The notes: generated by a model not told the origin, from the letters alone. Shown: positions 44,334 through 54,007, numbered from the stretch's first letter. The stretch: 62,411 nucleotides of DNA from an uncultured Veillonella sp. (GCA_934202215.1 CAKPXR010000002.1:1-62411), one strand, 5' to 3'. Made by a program: numbers and translations.

Positions 44334-45365
44334 ATGGTACGACTCACTGATTACGTAACAAGTGGGGGGTGTGCGTGTAAGATTGGTCCCCATATATTAA
44401 ATCGCGTCTTACAATCGGTGATGCCTGTTACTAATAAATATGTGCTTGCAGATATGACGGGGGCTGACGATGCGGGCGTATATAAAATTTCAGATGACTT
44501 AGCATTAGTGCAAACATTAGATTTCTTTACACCTATGGTTAATGATCCTACTTTATTTGGTAAAATTGCAGCGGCTAATGCGTTGAGTGATGTATATGCT
44601 ATGGGTGGTACACCGTTAACGGCTATGAACATTGTAGGGTTCCCTGTGCCTCTTGTTGAACAAGGTGCATTAACAGATGTATTAAATGGGGCAGGTTTCA
44701 TTGTGGCTGAATCTGGTGCTGCCATCGTTGGTGGACACAGCATTGAAAATAAAGAACCTATCTTTGGCATGTCTGTTACAGGCCAAGTAAATCCAAATCG
44801 GATTTGGAAAAATAAAGGCGCCCAAGTAGGAGATGTACTAGTATTAACTAAGCGAATTGGTACAGGCATTATGAATAATGCTTTAAAGGGTGATTTGTTC
44901 CCCGTAGGTACTGGACAAGCTGTGACTAGTATGAGTACCTTAAATCGAGTAGGAGCAGAGGTAGCACATAACTTTACCGTTCATGCGTGCACGGATGTAA
45001 CAGGCTTTAGCCTTATGGGGCACTCTGTAGAAATGGCTAGTGCTTCCAATGTGACCATTCATATTAAAGCTTATGACATTCCACTATTTGATGATGTCAT
45101 CGAAGCAGCTCAAATGGGCTTAGTGCCTGCTGCATCTTATGGTAACCGCAAGGCGATAACCGATGTACAAGTTGATGAAGCTTTGGATCCAGTGTGGACA
45201 GATATTCTATTTGACCCACAAACCTCTGGTGGTTTACTATTCTCCATTCCTGCCAGTGAAGGTAATCAATTAGTTGAGGCTTTACATTGTGTTGGCATCG
45301 ACTGTGCTGCTATTATTGGTGCTGTTGAAAGTTTCAGCGGGTTAGCAGTACGTGTTACAGAATAG
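44334..45365 (+). CDS. selD: Selenide, water dikinase (cysteine form)
   Basis: Makes selenophosphate from selenide and ATP. 343 residues. The glycine-rich N-terminus has GGCACKIGPH, where Cys13 and Lys16 match the essential Cys17 and Lys20 of the E. coli enzyme; the codon is TGT, so this is not a selenoprotein. Further landmarks: DMTGADDAGVYKI, LVQTLDFFTPMVNDP, AANALSDVYAMGGTP and HACTDVTGFSLMGHSVEMA. The start follows AAGGGGGA. yedF and a DUF3343 gene follow. With no selA, selB or tRNA-Sec in the window, and yqeB/yqeC present, its selenium probably serves the molybdenum hydroxylase; other uses cannot be excluded. Confidence 0.95.
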   Translation: MVRLTDYVTSGGCACKIGPHILNRVLQSVMPVTNKYVLADMTGADDAGVYKISDDLALVQTLDFFTPMVNDPTLFGKIAAANALSDVYAMGGTPLTAMNIVGFPVPLVEQGALTDVLNGAGFIVAESGAAIVGGHSIENKEPIFGMSVTGQVNPNRIWKNKGAQVGDVLVLTKRIGTGIMNNALKGDLFPVGTGQAVTSMSTLNRVGAEVAHNFTVHACTDVTGFSLMGHSVEMASASNVTIHIKAYDIPLFDDVIEAAQMGLVPAASYGNRKAITDVQVDEALDPVWTDILFDPQTSGGLLFSIPASEGNQLVEALHCVGIDCAAIIGAVESFSGLAVRVTE

Positions 45366-45421
45366 ACTTATAAAGATTACGTTTTCTGTTATTGGCGATG
45401 CATATTTTATTAAAATATCAT

Positions 45422-45451
45422 TAGCTGATAGCTGATAGCTGATAGCTGATA
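45422..45451 (+). repeat. Tandem 7-bp repeat TAGCTGA (four copies plus TA)
   Basis: Perfect tandem copies at 45422, 45429, 45436 and 45443 in the gap between selD and yedF, 41 bases upstream of the yedF start. Copy number could vary by slippage. Confidence 0.85.
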
Positions 45452-45492
45452 CTTTTACAAAACATATAATGTATATAATTTAGAGGTGTATG

Positions 45493-46092
45493 ATGAGCAA
45501 TACAAATGAATTAACTGTAGACGTACGCGGTAGTTTGTGTCCAAAGCCTGTTATTGAAACTAAGAAGGTGAGTGATGCGAATCCGAGTGCTGTTATTACT
45601 ACTATTGTAGATAATGAGGTTAGTCGTGATAATGTAGAGAAGTTTGGAAAGTCTCGAGGTTATGGTGTAGCTATCCGTCAAGATAGTAAGGATTTCTACC
45701 TCACTATGACCCCAAATGCGAATCCTGTGACAGAAGCAAGTTGCGAACCGATGAACTATGGTAACCGCGTCATCTTGATGACAAAAGATTATCTTGGGGA
45801 AGGTAGTGAAGAGCTTGGTAGAAACTTAATGAAAACCTTTTGGGTTTGTATGGTTGAAGCAGACGTAAAGCCATCTAAAATCTATTTTATTAATAGCAGT
45901 GTAAAAATGGTAACGAATGATTCGGTTCATTTAGAAAATATTAAAAAGTTAGCTGATGCAGGTGTTGAAATTGCAGCCTGTGGAATTTGCCTAGACTTCT
46001 ATGGTGTGAAAGAAAACGTCGGTGTCGGCAGTATTACGAATATGTATGCTATTACTGATGCAATCCTTGGCGATAATATTGTTAAGTTATAA
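45493..46092 (+). CDS. yedF: Sulfurtransferase-like selenium metabolism protein YedF
   Basis: About 199 residues. The N-terminal SirA/TusA domain has VDVRGSLCPKPVIETKK with the CPxP cysteine (Cys16). A DsrE-like domain follows (VILMTKDYLGEGSEELGRNLM, then a cysteine pair in IAACGICLDFYG). YedF is linked by neighbourhood with selD and may carry reactive selenium or sulfur as a persulfide/perselenide; its exact step is not known. ATG 45493 is preferred over ATG 45490 because AGAGGTG then lies at a better distance. Confidence 0.9.
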   Translation: MSNTNELTVDVRGSLCPKPVIETKKVSDANPSAVITTIVDNEVSRDNVEKFGKSRGYGVAIRQDSKDFYLTMTPNANPVTEASCEPMNYGNRVILMTKDYLGEGSEELGRNLMKTFWVCMVEADVKPSKIYFINSSVKMVTNDSVHLENIKKLADAGVEIAACGICLDFYGVKENVGVGSITNMYAITDAILGDNIVKL

Positions 46093-46221
46093 TGTCAGTG
46101 ATTATGCTGATATATTGATTTAGAGCTACTGATTACTGATTTAGATTAGATTTTTATTCCTTAAAGGAATAGTTGAGAGGAAAGAAAGTTAATCGTATCG
46201 ATTGTGGTAGGAGGTGAGGCA

Positions 46222-46479
46222 TTGGAACATAAAAAATTACTTGTCATTTTTTCATCCTATTATTTTGGGGATAAAGCAGACAAGGTATTAACAGAATTAG
46301 AGGTGCCTCATCAATTGATGGCCACACCTCCAGAACTTAATGATATGTGTGGGTTGTCTATTCAAATAGAAACTAATATTATTGAAAAAGTTCAGACTAT
46401 TTTAAAAGAACATAAGATTAGTACGTCAGGCCTCTTTTGGTATGAAAAAGGGGAGTTAGCGGTACCATATAAGGACTAG
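46222..46479 (+). CDS. DUF3343 protein, putative Se/S carrier
   Basis: 85 residues. The preferred start is TTG 46222, 4 bases after AGGAGGTG; starting at GTG 46204 would place the ribosome site inside the gene. The pattern is LLVIFSSYYFGDKADKVLTE, HQLMATPPEL, DMCGLSIQIE and a C-terminal GLFWYEKGE, with the single conserved cysteine in the CGLSI segment. The family is found with selD and yedF and is thought to carry selenium or sulfur; evidence is by association. Its last codons form part of the terminator stem. Confidence 0.85.
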   Translation: MEHKKLLVIFSSYYFGDKADKVLTELEVPHQLMATPPELNDMCGLSIQIETNIIEKVQTILKEHKISTSGLFWYEKGELAVPYKD

Positions 46480-46500
46480 ATTATGTCTAGTCTTTTTATT
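46472..46500 (+). terminator. Terminator of the selD-yedF-DUF3343 cluster
   Basis: Stem GACTAGA/TCTAGTC with loop TTATG followed by TTTTTATTTT; the stop codon TAG is inside the stem. Confidence 0.75.
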
Positions 46501-46602
46501 TTGAGTGTTTCATATAGACTTCTATGATACATTGCATTTGATTACTATAAAGATTATGGTACTATAAGCATATGATATTTTTTATCACTTATGGAGGTAT
46601 AT

Positions 46603-47313
46603 ATGAGCAAATATGAAATAGAAAACGTAAAATTAACGGCTCCTCAATTGAATCGTAAGGATTTAGAGTATGCCATGACATATCGTTATGCATGTAAAAA
46701 ATTTGATAGTACTAAAAAAATTTCTGACGATGATTGGAATGCTATTCTTAATGCAGCACGTTTATCTCCAACATCCCTTGGCTTTGAGGCTTATCAATTG
46801 TTAGTGATTCAAAATCCAGAAATTCGTGAAAAAATGAAAGCTCATGGTTGGGGGATCTTAGCTGGCCTTGAAGCTAGTCATGTAGTAGTTTTCTTAGCTC
46901 GTAAAAAAACAGATCTTGAATTTGATTCTCCATATATTCGCCACATTCAAGAAGAAGTGAAACAATTACCTGCTGAAATTGATGCTGCATATCGTGAAAA
47001 ATACGCCCAATTTACAAAAGAAGACTATAAAACATTTGAATCTGAACGTGCAGCCTTTGATTGGGCGTCTAAACAAACTTATATTGTAATGGCGAACATG
47101 ATGACAATGGCTGCTTATGAAGGCTTAGACTCTTGTGCTTTGGAAGGTTTTAATCAAGATAAGATGACAGCTTTATTAGGCGATGAATTGGGGCTCTTTG
47201 ATACTAAACACTTTGGTATTTCTGTAATGGCTGCTTTTGGATATCGTGATGAAGAACCACATCGCAATAAAACACGCCGTACGATGGATGAAATTGTAAA
47301 AGTAGTTGAATAA
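46603..47313 (+). CDS. Nitroreductase-family NAD(P)H-dependent oxidoreductase
   Basis: 236 residues from ATG 46603, which follows GGAGG. FMN-binding nitroreductase fold: TYRYACKKFDSTKKISDDDW near the start, AARLSPTSLGFEAYQLLVIQ (FMN contacts) and the C-terminal ISVMAAFGYRDEEPHRNKTRR. The likely activity is two-electron reduction of quinones, nitro compounds or similar; the natural substrate is unknown. It is monocistronic, with a 13-bp-stem terminator convergent with ychF. Confidence 0.9.
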   Translation: MSKYEIENVKLTAPQLNRKDLEYAMTYRYACKKFDSTKKISDDDWNAILNAARLSPTSLGFEAYQLLVIQNPEIREKMKAHGWGILAGLEASHVVVFLARKKTDLEFDSPYIRHIQEEVKQLPAEIDAAYREKYAQFTKEDYKTFESERAAFDWASKQTYIVMANMMTMAAYEGLDSCALEGFNQDKMTALLGDELGLFDTKHFGISVMAAFGYRDEEPHRNKTRRTMDEIVKVVE

Positions 47314-47335
47314 TAAGAACTATAACATAAGAATA

Positions 47336-47369
47336 AGAAAAGGAGGTCCCTACAGGGACCTCCTTTTGT
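47336..47369. terminator. Bidirectional terminator nitroreductase/ychF
   Basis: A perfect 13-bp stem AAAAGGAGGTCCC/GGGACCTCCTTTT with loop TACA. Confidence 0.88.
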
Positions 47370-47380
47370 AGTAGTATTAT

Positions 47381-48487
47381 TTATACGTTGAAGCGGAAGT
47401 GTGTTACATCGCCGTCTTTCATAACGTAGTCTTTACCTTCAAGGCGTACAAGGCCTTTTTCTTTAGCAGCATTTTGGCTACCGCAAGCTTGTAAGTCATC
47501 GAAGGATACGATTTCAGCACGGATAAAGCCTTTTTCAATATCGGAGTGAATTTTACCAGCTGCTTGAGGTGCTTTTGTGCCATTTACAATTGTCCAAGCA
47601 CGAGCTTCCATTTCACCAGCTGTGAAGTAATTGATAAGGCCTAAAAGTGCATAACTTGCTTTGATAAGTTTAGTTAAGCCAGATTCTTCAAGACCAAGAT
47701 CTTCAAGGAATGCAGCAGATTCTTCTTCGGATAACTCTGCAATTTCGGATTCGATACGAGCGGAAACTACAACGATACCAGCGCCTTCGTTTTTCGCATA
47801 TTCTTCTACGCGTTTTACATATTCGTTACTGGAATAATCAGATACTTCATCTTCAGAAATATTAGCTACATAAAGAGATGGTTTTGCTGTAAGCAATGTT
47901 AACTCTTTGATCATTTCTAATTCTTCTTCTTCAAGACCTTGTGCACGAACTGGTTTTGCTTCACCTAAACCTTCGATGATACGTTCTAGCAATGGTAATT
48001 CAGCACGTGCATCTTTGTCGCCAGATTTAGCAATTTTTTCAATGCGTTGCTTACGTTTTTCAACGGACTCAAGGTCTGCAAGGCAGAGCTCAGTGTTGAT
48101 GATTTCAATATCACGGATTGGGTCGATAGAGCCAGAAACGTGAGTAATGTTAGGGTCATCGAAACAACGAATAACTTGAGCAATGGCATCTACTTGGCGG
48201 ATATGGCTAAGGAATTTATTTCCTAAACCCTCACCTTTAGATGCGCCTTCTACAAGGCCGGCAATATCTACGAAGCGCATAGCAGCCGGAAGAATGCGTT
48301 TAGAACCGAACATTTCAGCTAATACAGCTAAACGATTATCTGGAACATCAACAACACCTACGTTTGGTTCGATTGTACAGAATGGGTAGTTAGCAGCTTC
48401 AGCGCCTGCTTTAGTAATGGCGTTGAATAATGTACTTTTCCCAACATTTGGAAGGCCTACGATGCCTACTTCTAAATTTGTGCTCAT
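47381..48487 (-). CDS. ychF: Redox-regulated ATPase/GTPase YchF
   Basis: About 368 residues from ATG 48487 (AAAGGTGG upstream). Obg-related P-loop protein: Walker A GLPNVGKSTLFNAITKAG, G2/G3 FCTIEPNVGVV and DIAGLVEGASKGEGLGNKFL, then the helical insert and a C-terminal TGS-like domain (INYFTAGEMEARAWTI to VRLEGKDYVMKDGD). The G4 motif is the ATP-specific NxxE form (NISED). It binds ribosomes and affects translation and stress response. An extended -10 promoter for it is visible at 48559-48567. Confidence 0.96.
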   Translation of the reverse strand: MSTNLEVGIVGLPNVGKSTLFNAITKAGAEAANYPFCTIEPNVGVVDVPDNRLAVLAEMFGSKRILPAAMRFVDIAGLVEGASKGEGLGNKFLSHIRQVDAIAQVIRCFDDPNITHVSGSIDPIRDIEIINTELCLADLESVEKRKQRIEKIAKSGDKDARAELPLLERIIEGLGEAKPVRAQGLEEEELEMIKELTLLTAKPSLYVANISEDEVSDYSSNEYVKRVEEYAKNEGAGIVVVSARIESEIAELSEEESAAFLEDLGLEESGLTKLIKASYALLGLINYFTAGEMEARAWTIVNGTKAPQAAGKIHSDIEKGFIRAEIVSFDDLQACGSQNAAKEKGLVRLEGKDYVMKDGDVTHFRFNV

Positions 48488-48868
48488 GGTACCACCTTTT
48501 ATTAATTTCATTGATTTCGTTCGTGTTGAAAGTTTTCGTAAAACTCTACTAATTAAATATTATATCATATGTGAGATGGAACTTTACAATACAATACTTA
48601 ATTGTATAATTAAAATAAATTTTTTTGTATATAGTGTATTTTTTGCATAAAAGGTTTATAATGTGATTATAAGGTTTTAAATATTTATATCAGATAAATT
48701 TATTGTGTGATTAATGAAAACTAAATGATTTATATTGAGTTTTATGATTATATATAAAAATATTTGATAACTTAATTTTTAAAATGTGAAGAGCGTAACT
48801 AGATGAGTTGAAGGACTGACTTGTGAATAAAGTGTGAATAACGCATCTTGACAAGAAAGGACATGATT
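48488..48868. other. Divergent intergenic region ychF/cfa
   Basis: 380 very AT-rich bases. On the minus strand an extended -10 TGATATAAT (48567-48559) probably drives ychF. On the plus strand TATAAT at 48657-48662 may be the -10 of cfa, without a good -35. No ORF or RNA motif is seen. Confidence 0.45.
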
Positions 48869-50041
48869 ATGTTTTCTAAACTTTTTGATAGTTTTTTAGT
48901 ACACTATTTGGAACGATTTAATGATCATTGCTTTGTTGTAAAAGTTGGTGATAACCAATATACGATTGGTGAAGGTGATCCAGAATTTACGATTATTGTA
49001 AATAGAGATATATCTAAAAAAGATGTATTGGTATCGGCTGAACTTGCACTTGGCGAAGCATATATGCGTAAAGATATAGAAATTGAAGGTGATTTATTCA
49101 AAGCTCTTTGCGTTGTTTTAGGTCATGTCAATAAAGATTCCATAAATAAAAAAGTTCTTAGTTCGCTTTTTAATGTAGGTCTAAAAAAGAAAGATCAAAA
49201 GAAACAAGTATCTTCTCACTATGATTTAGGTAATGATTTTTATAGTTTATGGCTTGATAAGACTATGAGTTATTCTTGTGCATATTTTAAACATGAAGAT
49301 GATAGCCTTGAAGATGCACAATATCAAAAGGTACACCATATTCTTGATAAATTGCACTTAAAAGAAGGTATGACACTTCTTGATATTGGTTGTGGTTGGG
49401 GATTCCTTCTTATTGAAGCAGCACGAAAATATGGTGTCAAAGGCTATGGCTGTACATTGTCTGAAGAGCAGTGGAAGAAAGGCCAAGAACGAATTAAAGA
49501 GTTTGGTCTTGAAGGTCAAGTTGAAATTGAACTTATAGATTATCGTGATGTAGCTGCTTCTGGTCGTCAGTTCGACCGTATGGTTAGCGTAGGGATGTTA
49601 GAGCATGTTGGTAGGGCTAATTTCCCTTTGTATATGGAAGATGCATCAGCAATGCTTAAAGATGGTGGGTTGTTCTTGCTTCATTATATTAGTGATCCTG
49701 CCGAAAAAGAAACAAGTGCATGGATTCGTAAATATATCTTCCCAGGCGGATGCTTACCTTCTCTTCGAGAAATGATTGGCTTTGCTTATGATTATGATAT
49801 GGATGTACTAGACGTAGAAAATTTACGCTTGCATTATTATAAAACATTAATGCATTGGTATAATAATTTCCAAGGTGTTCGTGATCAAGTAGAAAAGGAA
49901 CGCGGAACTGAGTTTGTACGCATGTGGGATTTATATCTCTGTGGTTGTGCCGCAGGTTTCTATATTGGTAATATGGATTTACATCAAATTCTTATGACAA
50001 AAGGTATAAATAACGATTTACCGTTAACTCGTTGGTACTAA
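48869..50041 (+). CDS. cfa: Cyclopropane-fatty-acid-phospholipid synthase
   Basis: About 391 residues. Transfers a methylene from S-adenosylmethionine to unsaturated acyl chains of membrane phospholipids. The N-terminal lipid-binding part is followed by SSHYDLGNDFYSLWLDKTMSYS, the SAM motif LLDIGCGWGFLLIEAARKYG, and SVGMLEHVGRANF with catalytic-site residues, then IRKYIFPGGCLPSL. ATG 48869 is preferred over ATG 48863 for spacing from AGAAAGGA. It is monocistronic with a terminator at 50081-50110. It fits the altered membrane lipids of Negativicutes. Confidence 0.94.
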   Translation: MFSKLFDSFLVHYLERFNDHCFVVKVGDNQYTIGEGDPEFTIIVNRDISKKDVLVSAELALGEAYMRKDIEIEGDLFKALCVVLGHVNKDSINKKVLSSLFNVGLKKKDQKKQVSSHYDLGNDFYSLWLDKTMSYSCAYFKHEDDSLEDAQYQKVHHILDKLHLKEGMTLLDIGCGWGFLLIEAARKYGVKGYGCTLSEEQWKKGQERIKEFGLEGQVEIELIDYRDVAASGRQFDRMVSVGMLEHVGRANFPLYMEDASAMLKDGGLFLLHYISDPAEKETSAWIRKYIFPGGCLPSLREMIGFAYDYDMDVLDVENLRLHYYKTLMHWYNNFQGVRDQVEKERGTEFVRMWDLYLCGCAAGFYIGNMDLHQILMTKGINNDLPLTRWY

Positions 50042-50080
50042 TAGTATTCTTGTAAAGGATATAATACCTTGATATATAAT

Positions 50081-50110
50081 GGGGGCCGTCTTAGGATGGT
50101 CCCTTTTTTG
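50081..50110 (+). terminator. cfa terminator
   Basis: Stem GGGGCCGTC/GATGGTCCC with G-U pairs, loop TTAG, followed by TTTTTT. Confidence 0.75.
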
Positions 50111-50183
50111 TACCTAATTATTATATTTAGAACTGCTATATGTGAGTGTATTTTATTTATCACTATATATAATATTTAAGATA

Positions 50184-50218
50184 TAAAAAAAGAGGATAAC
50201 CGAAGTTATCCTCTTTAG
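50184..50218 (-). terminator. ddh terminator
   Basis: A 12-bp stem AAAGAGGATAAC/GTTATCCTCTTT, loop CGAA; on the minus strand it ends in a seven-T run. Confidence 0.85.
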
Positions 50219-50229
50219 TATGTATTGAA

Positions 50230-51204
50230 TTATAGAGAGTGAGCTCGTAATTCTTCAGCAGAATGTGTAGAAATCCAAGCTGGTGGAATATCGAATACAG
50301 TGTAGCAACCTGTGCCGCCGTGTTTAGCAAGACGGTAGATACCACGTGCATAAGCAACAAGTGCAGAGCCTGTGAATTCAGGGTTGGAGTCAAGTTTCAA
50401 AGAATACTCGATAACGTGACGAGTACCTTCTGTGCTTTCACCAGAACGAAGAACGAAGCCGCCATGTGGGATACCTTTGTGGTTGCGATCAAGTTCTTCT
50501 TGCGAAATGAAGTTTACTACAGTTTCATAACCTACAAAGTAGTTTTCCATAGTTTTGATTTCATTTTCAATTTTAGCTTTGTCAGCATCAGGAGCAGCTA
50601 CTACATAGCACTCACGAAGGTGACCTTTGTAGCCATCAACGTCTGGAGTTTCACCATTACGGATTGCTTCAAGATATTGTTCTTTAGGAACAGTGTATTG
50701 ACGAGCATCAAGAACGCCATCGATACGACGGATAGCATCGGAGTGACCTTGGGAAACGCCACGGCCCCAGAATGTGTAAGACTTGCCGTGAGGCAAGATG
50801 CTTTCAGCATATACACGTTGTAAAGAGAACATGCCTGGGTCCCAACCGCAAGAAATCAATGTAGCTGTTTTAGCTTCTTTAGCCACTTTGTCTACGTTTG
50901 CGAAATGTTCAGGAATACGTGCATGTGTATCGAAGGAATCGATACAGTTGAAGTATTTTGTTACCATTGGAGTTTGTTCGATAAGGTCTGTTGCAGAACC
51001 ACCGCAAAGAACCATAACATCGATTTTACCTTTAAAGTTTGGTAGATCTTCCATAGTGTAAGTCGCCACACCAGAAACTGTTTCTAAACCTTTACGGCGA
51101 GAGAATACACCAACAAGTTCCATATCAGGTTGCAATTTTACGGATGCTTCAACGCCACGGCCTAAGTTGCCATAGCCAACGATACCAATACGAATTTTGC
51201 TCAT
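50230..51204 (-). CDS. ddh: meso-Diaminopimelate dehydrogenase
   Basis: NADPH-dependent enzyme that reductively aminates tetrahydrodipicolinate to meso-DAP in one step. 324 residues: Rossmann start RIGIVGYGNLGRGVE, GVFSRRKG, VMVLCGGSATDL, NCIDSFDTHARIPEH, ISCGWDPGMFSLQRV and GRGVSQGHSDAIRRIDGV, all strongly conserved in Ddh. ATG 51204 follows GGAGGC. The dapL gene lies just upstream on the same strand but a terminator separates the two. It supplies lysine and the peptidoglycan cross-link residue. Confidence 0.95.
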   Translation of the reverse strand: MSKIRIGIVGYGNLGRGVEASVKLQPDMELVGVFSRRKGLETVSGVATYTMEDLPNFKGKIDVMVLCGGSATDLIEQTPMVTKYFNCIDSFDTHARIPEHFANVDKVAKEAKTATLISCGWDPGMFSLQRVYAESILPHGKSYTFWGRGVSQGHSDAIRRIDGVLDARQYTVPKEQYLEAIRNGETPDVDGYKGHLRECYVVAAPDADKAKIENEIKTMENYFVGYETVVNFISQEELDRNHKGIPHGGFVLRSGESTEGTRHVIEYSLKLDSNPEFTGSALVAYARGIYRLAKHGGTGCYTVFDIPPAWISTHSAEELRAHSL

Positions 51205-51307
51205 ATTAGCCTCCTATGTAAATCGAGAAATTTAATAATTAACAATTTTATTATAGCATAAAACAAGGGGATTTAATATTTTTCTATAGAATTAATTGAT
51301 AAGAGAT

Positions 51308-51362
51308 ATAAAAGACCGATTGCACTCTAATTATAGGGGTACAATCGGTCTTTTGCTTTTAT
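51308..51362 (-). terminator. dapL terminator
   Basis: A 13-bp stem AAAAGACCGATTG/CAATCGGTCTTTT with a 19-base loop between dapL and ddh; T-rich on both sides. Confidence 0.75.
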
Positions 51363-51409
51363 AGATATTAGTTTCTATAGAGGATAAACTTTATACTGGG
51401 TATATCCTA

Positions 51410-52639
51410 TTAGAATTTTAATGTTTTAATTCGTTCAACGGCACGAATTGTATTTTCACGGCTACCGAAAGCTGTTAAACGAAGGTAACCTTCACCGTGA
51501 GGACCAAAGCCAGAACCTGGAGTAGATACGATTTGAACTTTTTCGAGCAAGAGGTCGAAAAGTTCCCAGCTAGTCATGCTGCCAGGAGTTTTTAGCCAAA
51601 TGTATGGCGCGTCTACACCGCCGTATACAGTTAGACCGATGGATTCAAGACCTTCTTTAATGATACGAGCATTTTCTTTGTAGTATGCGATATTAGCACG
51701 GGTTTGTTCGCGACCTTCTTTAGAATATACTGCTTCTGCACCACGTTGAACGATATAAGGTACACCGTTGAATTTAGTACATTGACGACGATTCCACATA
51801 GGGTTTAAAGGATGTCGTTCGCCGGATTTAGTTTTACCTGTTACTTCTTTTGGTACAACTGCGTAAGCACAACGTGTACCAGTGAAACCTGCAGTTTTGG
51901 AGAAGGAACGGAATTCGATTGCAACTTCACGAGCGCCTTCGATTTCGTAAATGGATTTTACAGTGTCTTCTGTACTGATGAAAGCTTCGTAAGCAGAGTC
52001 AAACATCAAAATTGCATCATTATCTTTGCACCATTTGATCCATTCTGTTAAACGAGTACGGCTCAAAACAGTACCTGTAGGATTATTAGGAGAGCAAAGG
52101 TATACGATGTCTACTCTTTCAGAAGGAAATTCTGGAGAGAAGTTATTTTCTGCGTATGTAGGAAGGTATACAACTTTTTGGAAGATGCCATCAACTGCTT
52201 CGCCAGTACGACCGCCCATAACATTGGAATCAAGATATACAGGGTACACTGGGTCTGTAATAGCGATGATATTATCTTCGCTGAATAATTCTTGAATGTT
52301 ACCAACGTCAGATTTAGCACCGTCGGATACGAATACTTCATCAATTGCGATATCTAAACCTAATGGTTTGTAATCGCCATCAATAATAGCTTGACGTAAA
52401 AAGTCATAACCTTGTTCAGGGCCGTAACCACGGAATGTTTCTGCTTTGCCCATTTCTTGGACAGCCTTGCCCATAGCATCAACGATAGCTGGAACAAGTG
52501 GTAATGTAACATCACCAATACCAAGACGGATGATATCTGCATCTGGATGAGCTACTTGATAATCCGCTACTTTTTTAGCAATGTTAGCAAATAAATAAGA
52601 ACCTTGTAGGTTTAAATAGTTTTCATTAATATTAGCCAT
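51410..52639 (-). CDS. dapL: LL-diaminopimelate aminotransferase
   Basis: PLP enzyme that converts tetrahydrodipicolinate directly to LL-DAP with glutamate as donor. 409 residues, the usual DapL length. Landmarks: [57 protein letters not shown], and the PLP lysine in [22 protein letters not shown] and [10 protein letters not shown] are typical of DapL rather than AspC. ATG 52639 follows AAAGGAG. LL-DAP would still need DapF to become meso-DAP, while the next gene (ddh) makes meso-DAP directly. Confidence 0.95.
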   Translation of the reverse strand: MANINENYLNLQGSYLFANIAKKVADYQVAHPDADIIRLGIGDVTLPLVPAIVDAMGKAVQEMGKAETFRGYGPEQGYDFLRQAIIDGDYKPLGLDIAIDEVFVSDGAKSDVGNIQELFSEDNIIAITDPVYPVYLDSNVMGGRTGEAVDGIFQKVVYLPTYAENNFSPEFPSERVDIVYLCSPNNPTGTVLSRTRLTEWIKWCKDNDAILMFDSAYEAFISTEDTVKSIYEIEGAREVAIEFRSFSKTAGFTGTRCAYAVVPKEVTGKTKSGERHPLNPMWNRRQCTKFNGVPYIVQRGAEAVYSKEGREQTRANIAYYKENARIIKEGLESIGLTVYGGVDAPYIWLKTPGSMTSWELFDLLLEKVQIVSTPGSGFGPHGEGYLRLTAFGSRENTIRAVERIKTLKF

Positions 52640-52819
52640 GATGACTCCTTTTTATAATTAGATTTCTCTATATATAGTAAATTATAGAGAATAATGACGC
52701 AAGGATTTTCTATAGAATTTTAGTTAGAAGTTAGAATTATATATGTCATTAACTCTATTTTTGATATAATCAAAATTAATATATATTATAGTGTGATTTT
52801 ATATGAAAGCGGTATTTAT

Positions 52820-54007
52820 ATGCCTACGATTAGCAATAAGGGCTGGCTTTTTACTTCTATATTAAGTGCCCTGATGGCATGTACGTCGTTATCGACAGAT
52901 ATTTATCTGCCTGCAATGCCAGTCATGGGGCGAGACCTTCATGGTGATGCAGAATTAACCTTAACGGGATTTCTTGTAGGGTTTGCTTTTGCGCAACTAT
53001 TCTGGGGCGCTATCAGCGATAAAATTGGACGAAAAATACCATTGTTAATAGGGATGGTTATTTTTGTTGTTGGATCTGTTGGATGTGCTTTATCTACATC
53101 TATGTATGAGTTGTTAGCCTGTCGTGTGTTTCAGGCCTTTGGTGCTTGTGTGGGTCCCATGTTATCACGTGCTATGATACGTGATTTATATGGCCGTACT
53201 GAGGCGGCAAAAATGTTATCTACATTGGCCATTGTTATGGCTATAGCTCCCATTGCGGGGCCGATGATAGGAGGACATCTATTACTATGGCATTCTTGGC
53301 ATAGCATATTTTGGTTACTAGCTATTGTTGCGTTCATTATGCTTCTGGGAATCATTGTGTTACCTGAAACGCACCCTGAAGAAAAGCGTAGCACGCGCTC
53401 TATAGCAGCTACATACAAAAATTATTGGATTTTGTTGCGTAATAAGGGTTTTATGAAATATACTCTTTGTGTGACTTGTTTTTATATTTCCATATATGCA
53501 TTTTTAACGGCATCACCATACGTTTATATTGATGTATTTTTAGTGCCAACAGAATATTATGGATATTTATTTTGTCTTAATATAATTGGCGTTATGATTC
53601 TCAGCGCCGTAAACCGTCGTATTGTAAGTACTATAAGACTAGATAAATTATTGCGATATGCGTCATTATTTTCTGCAATTTCTGTAGTTGTGGTTATGGC
53701 TTTGATGGTGATTGGATATACTTCATTACTACTCATTGTGGTAGGCTGTTTTTTATTCTTCTCTATGAATGGTGTCATCGCCGCTGTTACGAATGCATTG
53801 GCTTTGGATAGGGCTGGGAAAATGGCTGGTTCTGGAGCGGCCTTATTAGGATCTATGCAATATGGCAGTGGTATTATATCATCTTTGATTCTTACATTTT
53901 TGCCGCATGATACGGCATTTCCTATGATGGCAGTTATTGCAATATTTGTAATTATCTGTGCTATTATCGCCTATCCAACGGATGAACATTATCTTCATAT
54001 AAAATAA
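52820..54007 (+). CDS. Bcr/CflA-type MFS drug resistance transporter
   Basis: About 395 residues with twelve predicted transmembrane helices. The start region is TDIYLPAMPVMGRDL, the usual helix-1 motif of Bcr/CflA efflux pumps, followed by MFS motif A GAISDKIGRKIPLLIG and RVFQAFGACVGPMLSRAMIRDLYG (motif C region). Proton-driven export of drugs or sulfonamides is typical for the family; the substrate here is unknown. ATG 52820 has only a weak site (AAAGCGG); the ORF can be extended 9 codons to a GTG. Ends at a terminator that overlaps the -35 of rpsF. Confidence 0.9.
   Translation: MPTISNKGWLFTSILSALMACTSLSTDIYLPAMPVMGRDLHGDAELTLTGFLVGFAFAQLFWGAISDKIGRKIPLLIGMVIFVVGSVGCALSTSMYELLACRVFQAFGACVGPMLSRAMIRDLYGRTEAAKMLSTLAIVMAIAPIAGPMIGGHLLLWHSWHSIFWLLAIVAFIMLLGIIVLPETHPEEKRSTRSIAATYKNYWILLRNKGFMKYTLCVTCFYISIYAFLTASPYVYIDVFLVPTEYYGYLFCLNIIGVMILSAVNRRIVSTIRLDKLLRYASLFSAISVVVVMALMVIGYTSLLLIVVGCFLFFSMNGVIAAVTNALALDRAGKMAGSGAALLGSMQYGSGIISSLILTFLPHDTAFPMMAVIAIFVIICAIIAYPTDEHYLHIK

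Noticed and set aside
44334..44390. Possible selenocysteine codon in SelD
   Set aside because: The catalytic position reads TGT (Cys), and no in-frame TGA is present in the gene.
44351..44869. A 172-codon open frame on the minus strand
   Set aside because: Antisense shadow of selD without start signals.
50263..50823. A 186-codon open frame on the plus strand
   Set aside because: It is the antisense of ddh, which has complete family motifs; low-complexity composition and no ribosome site.
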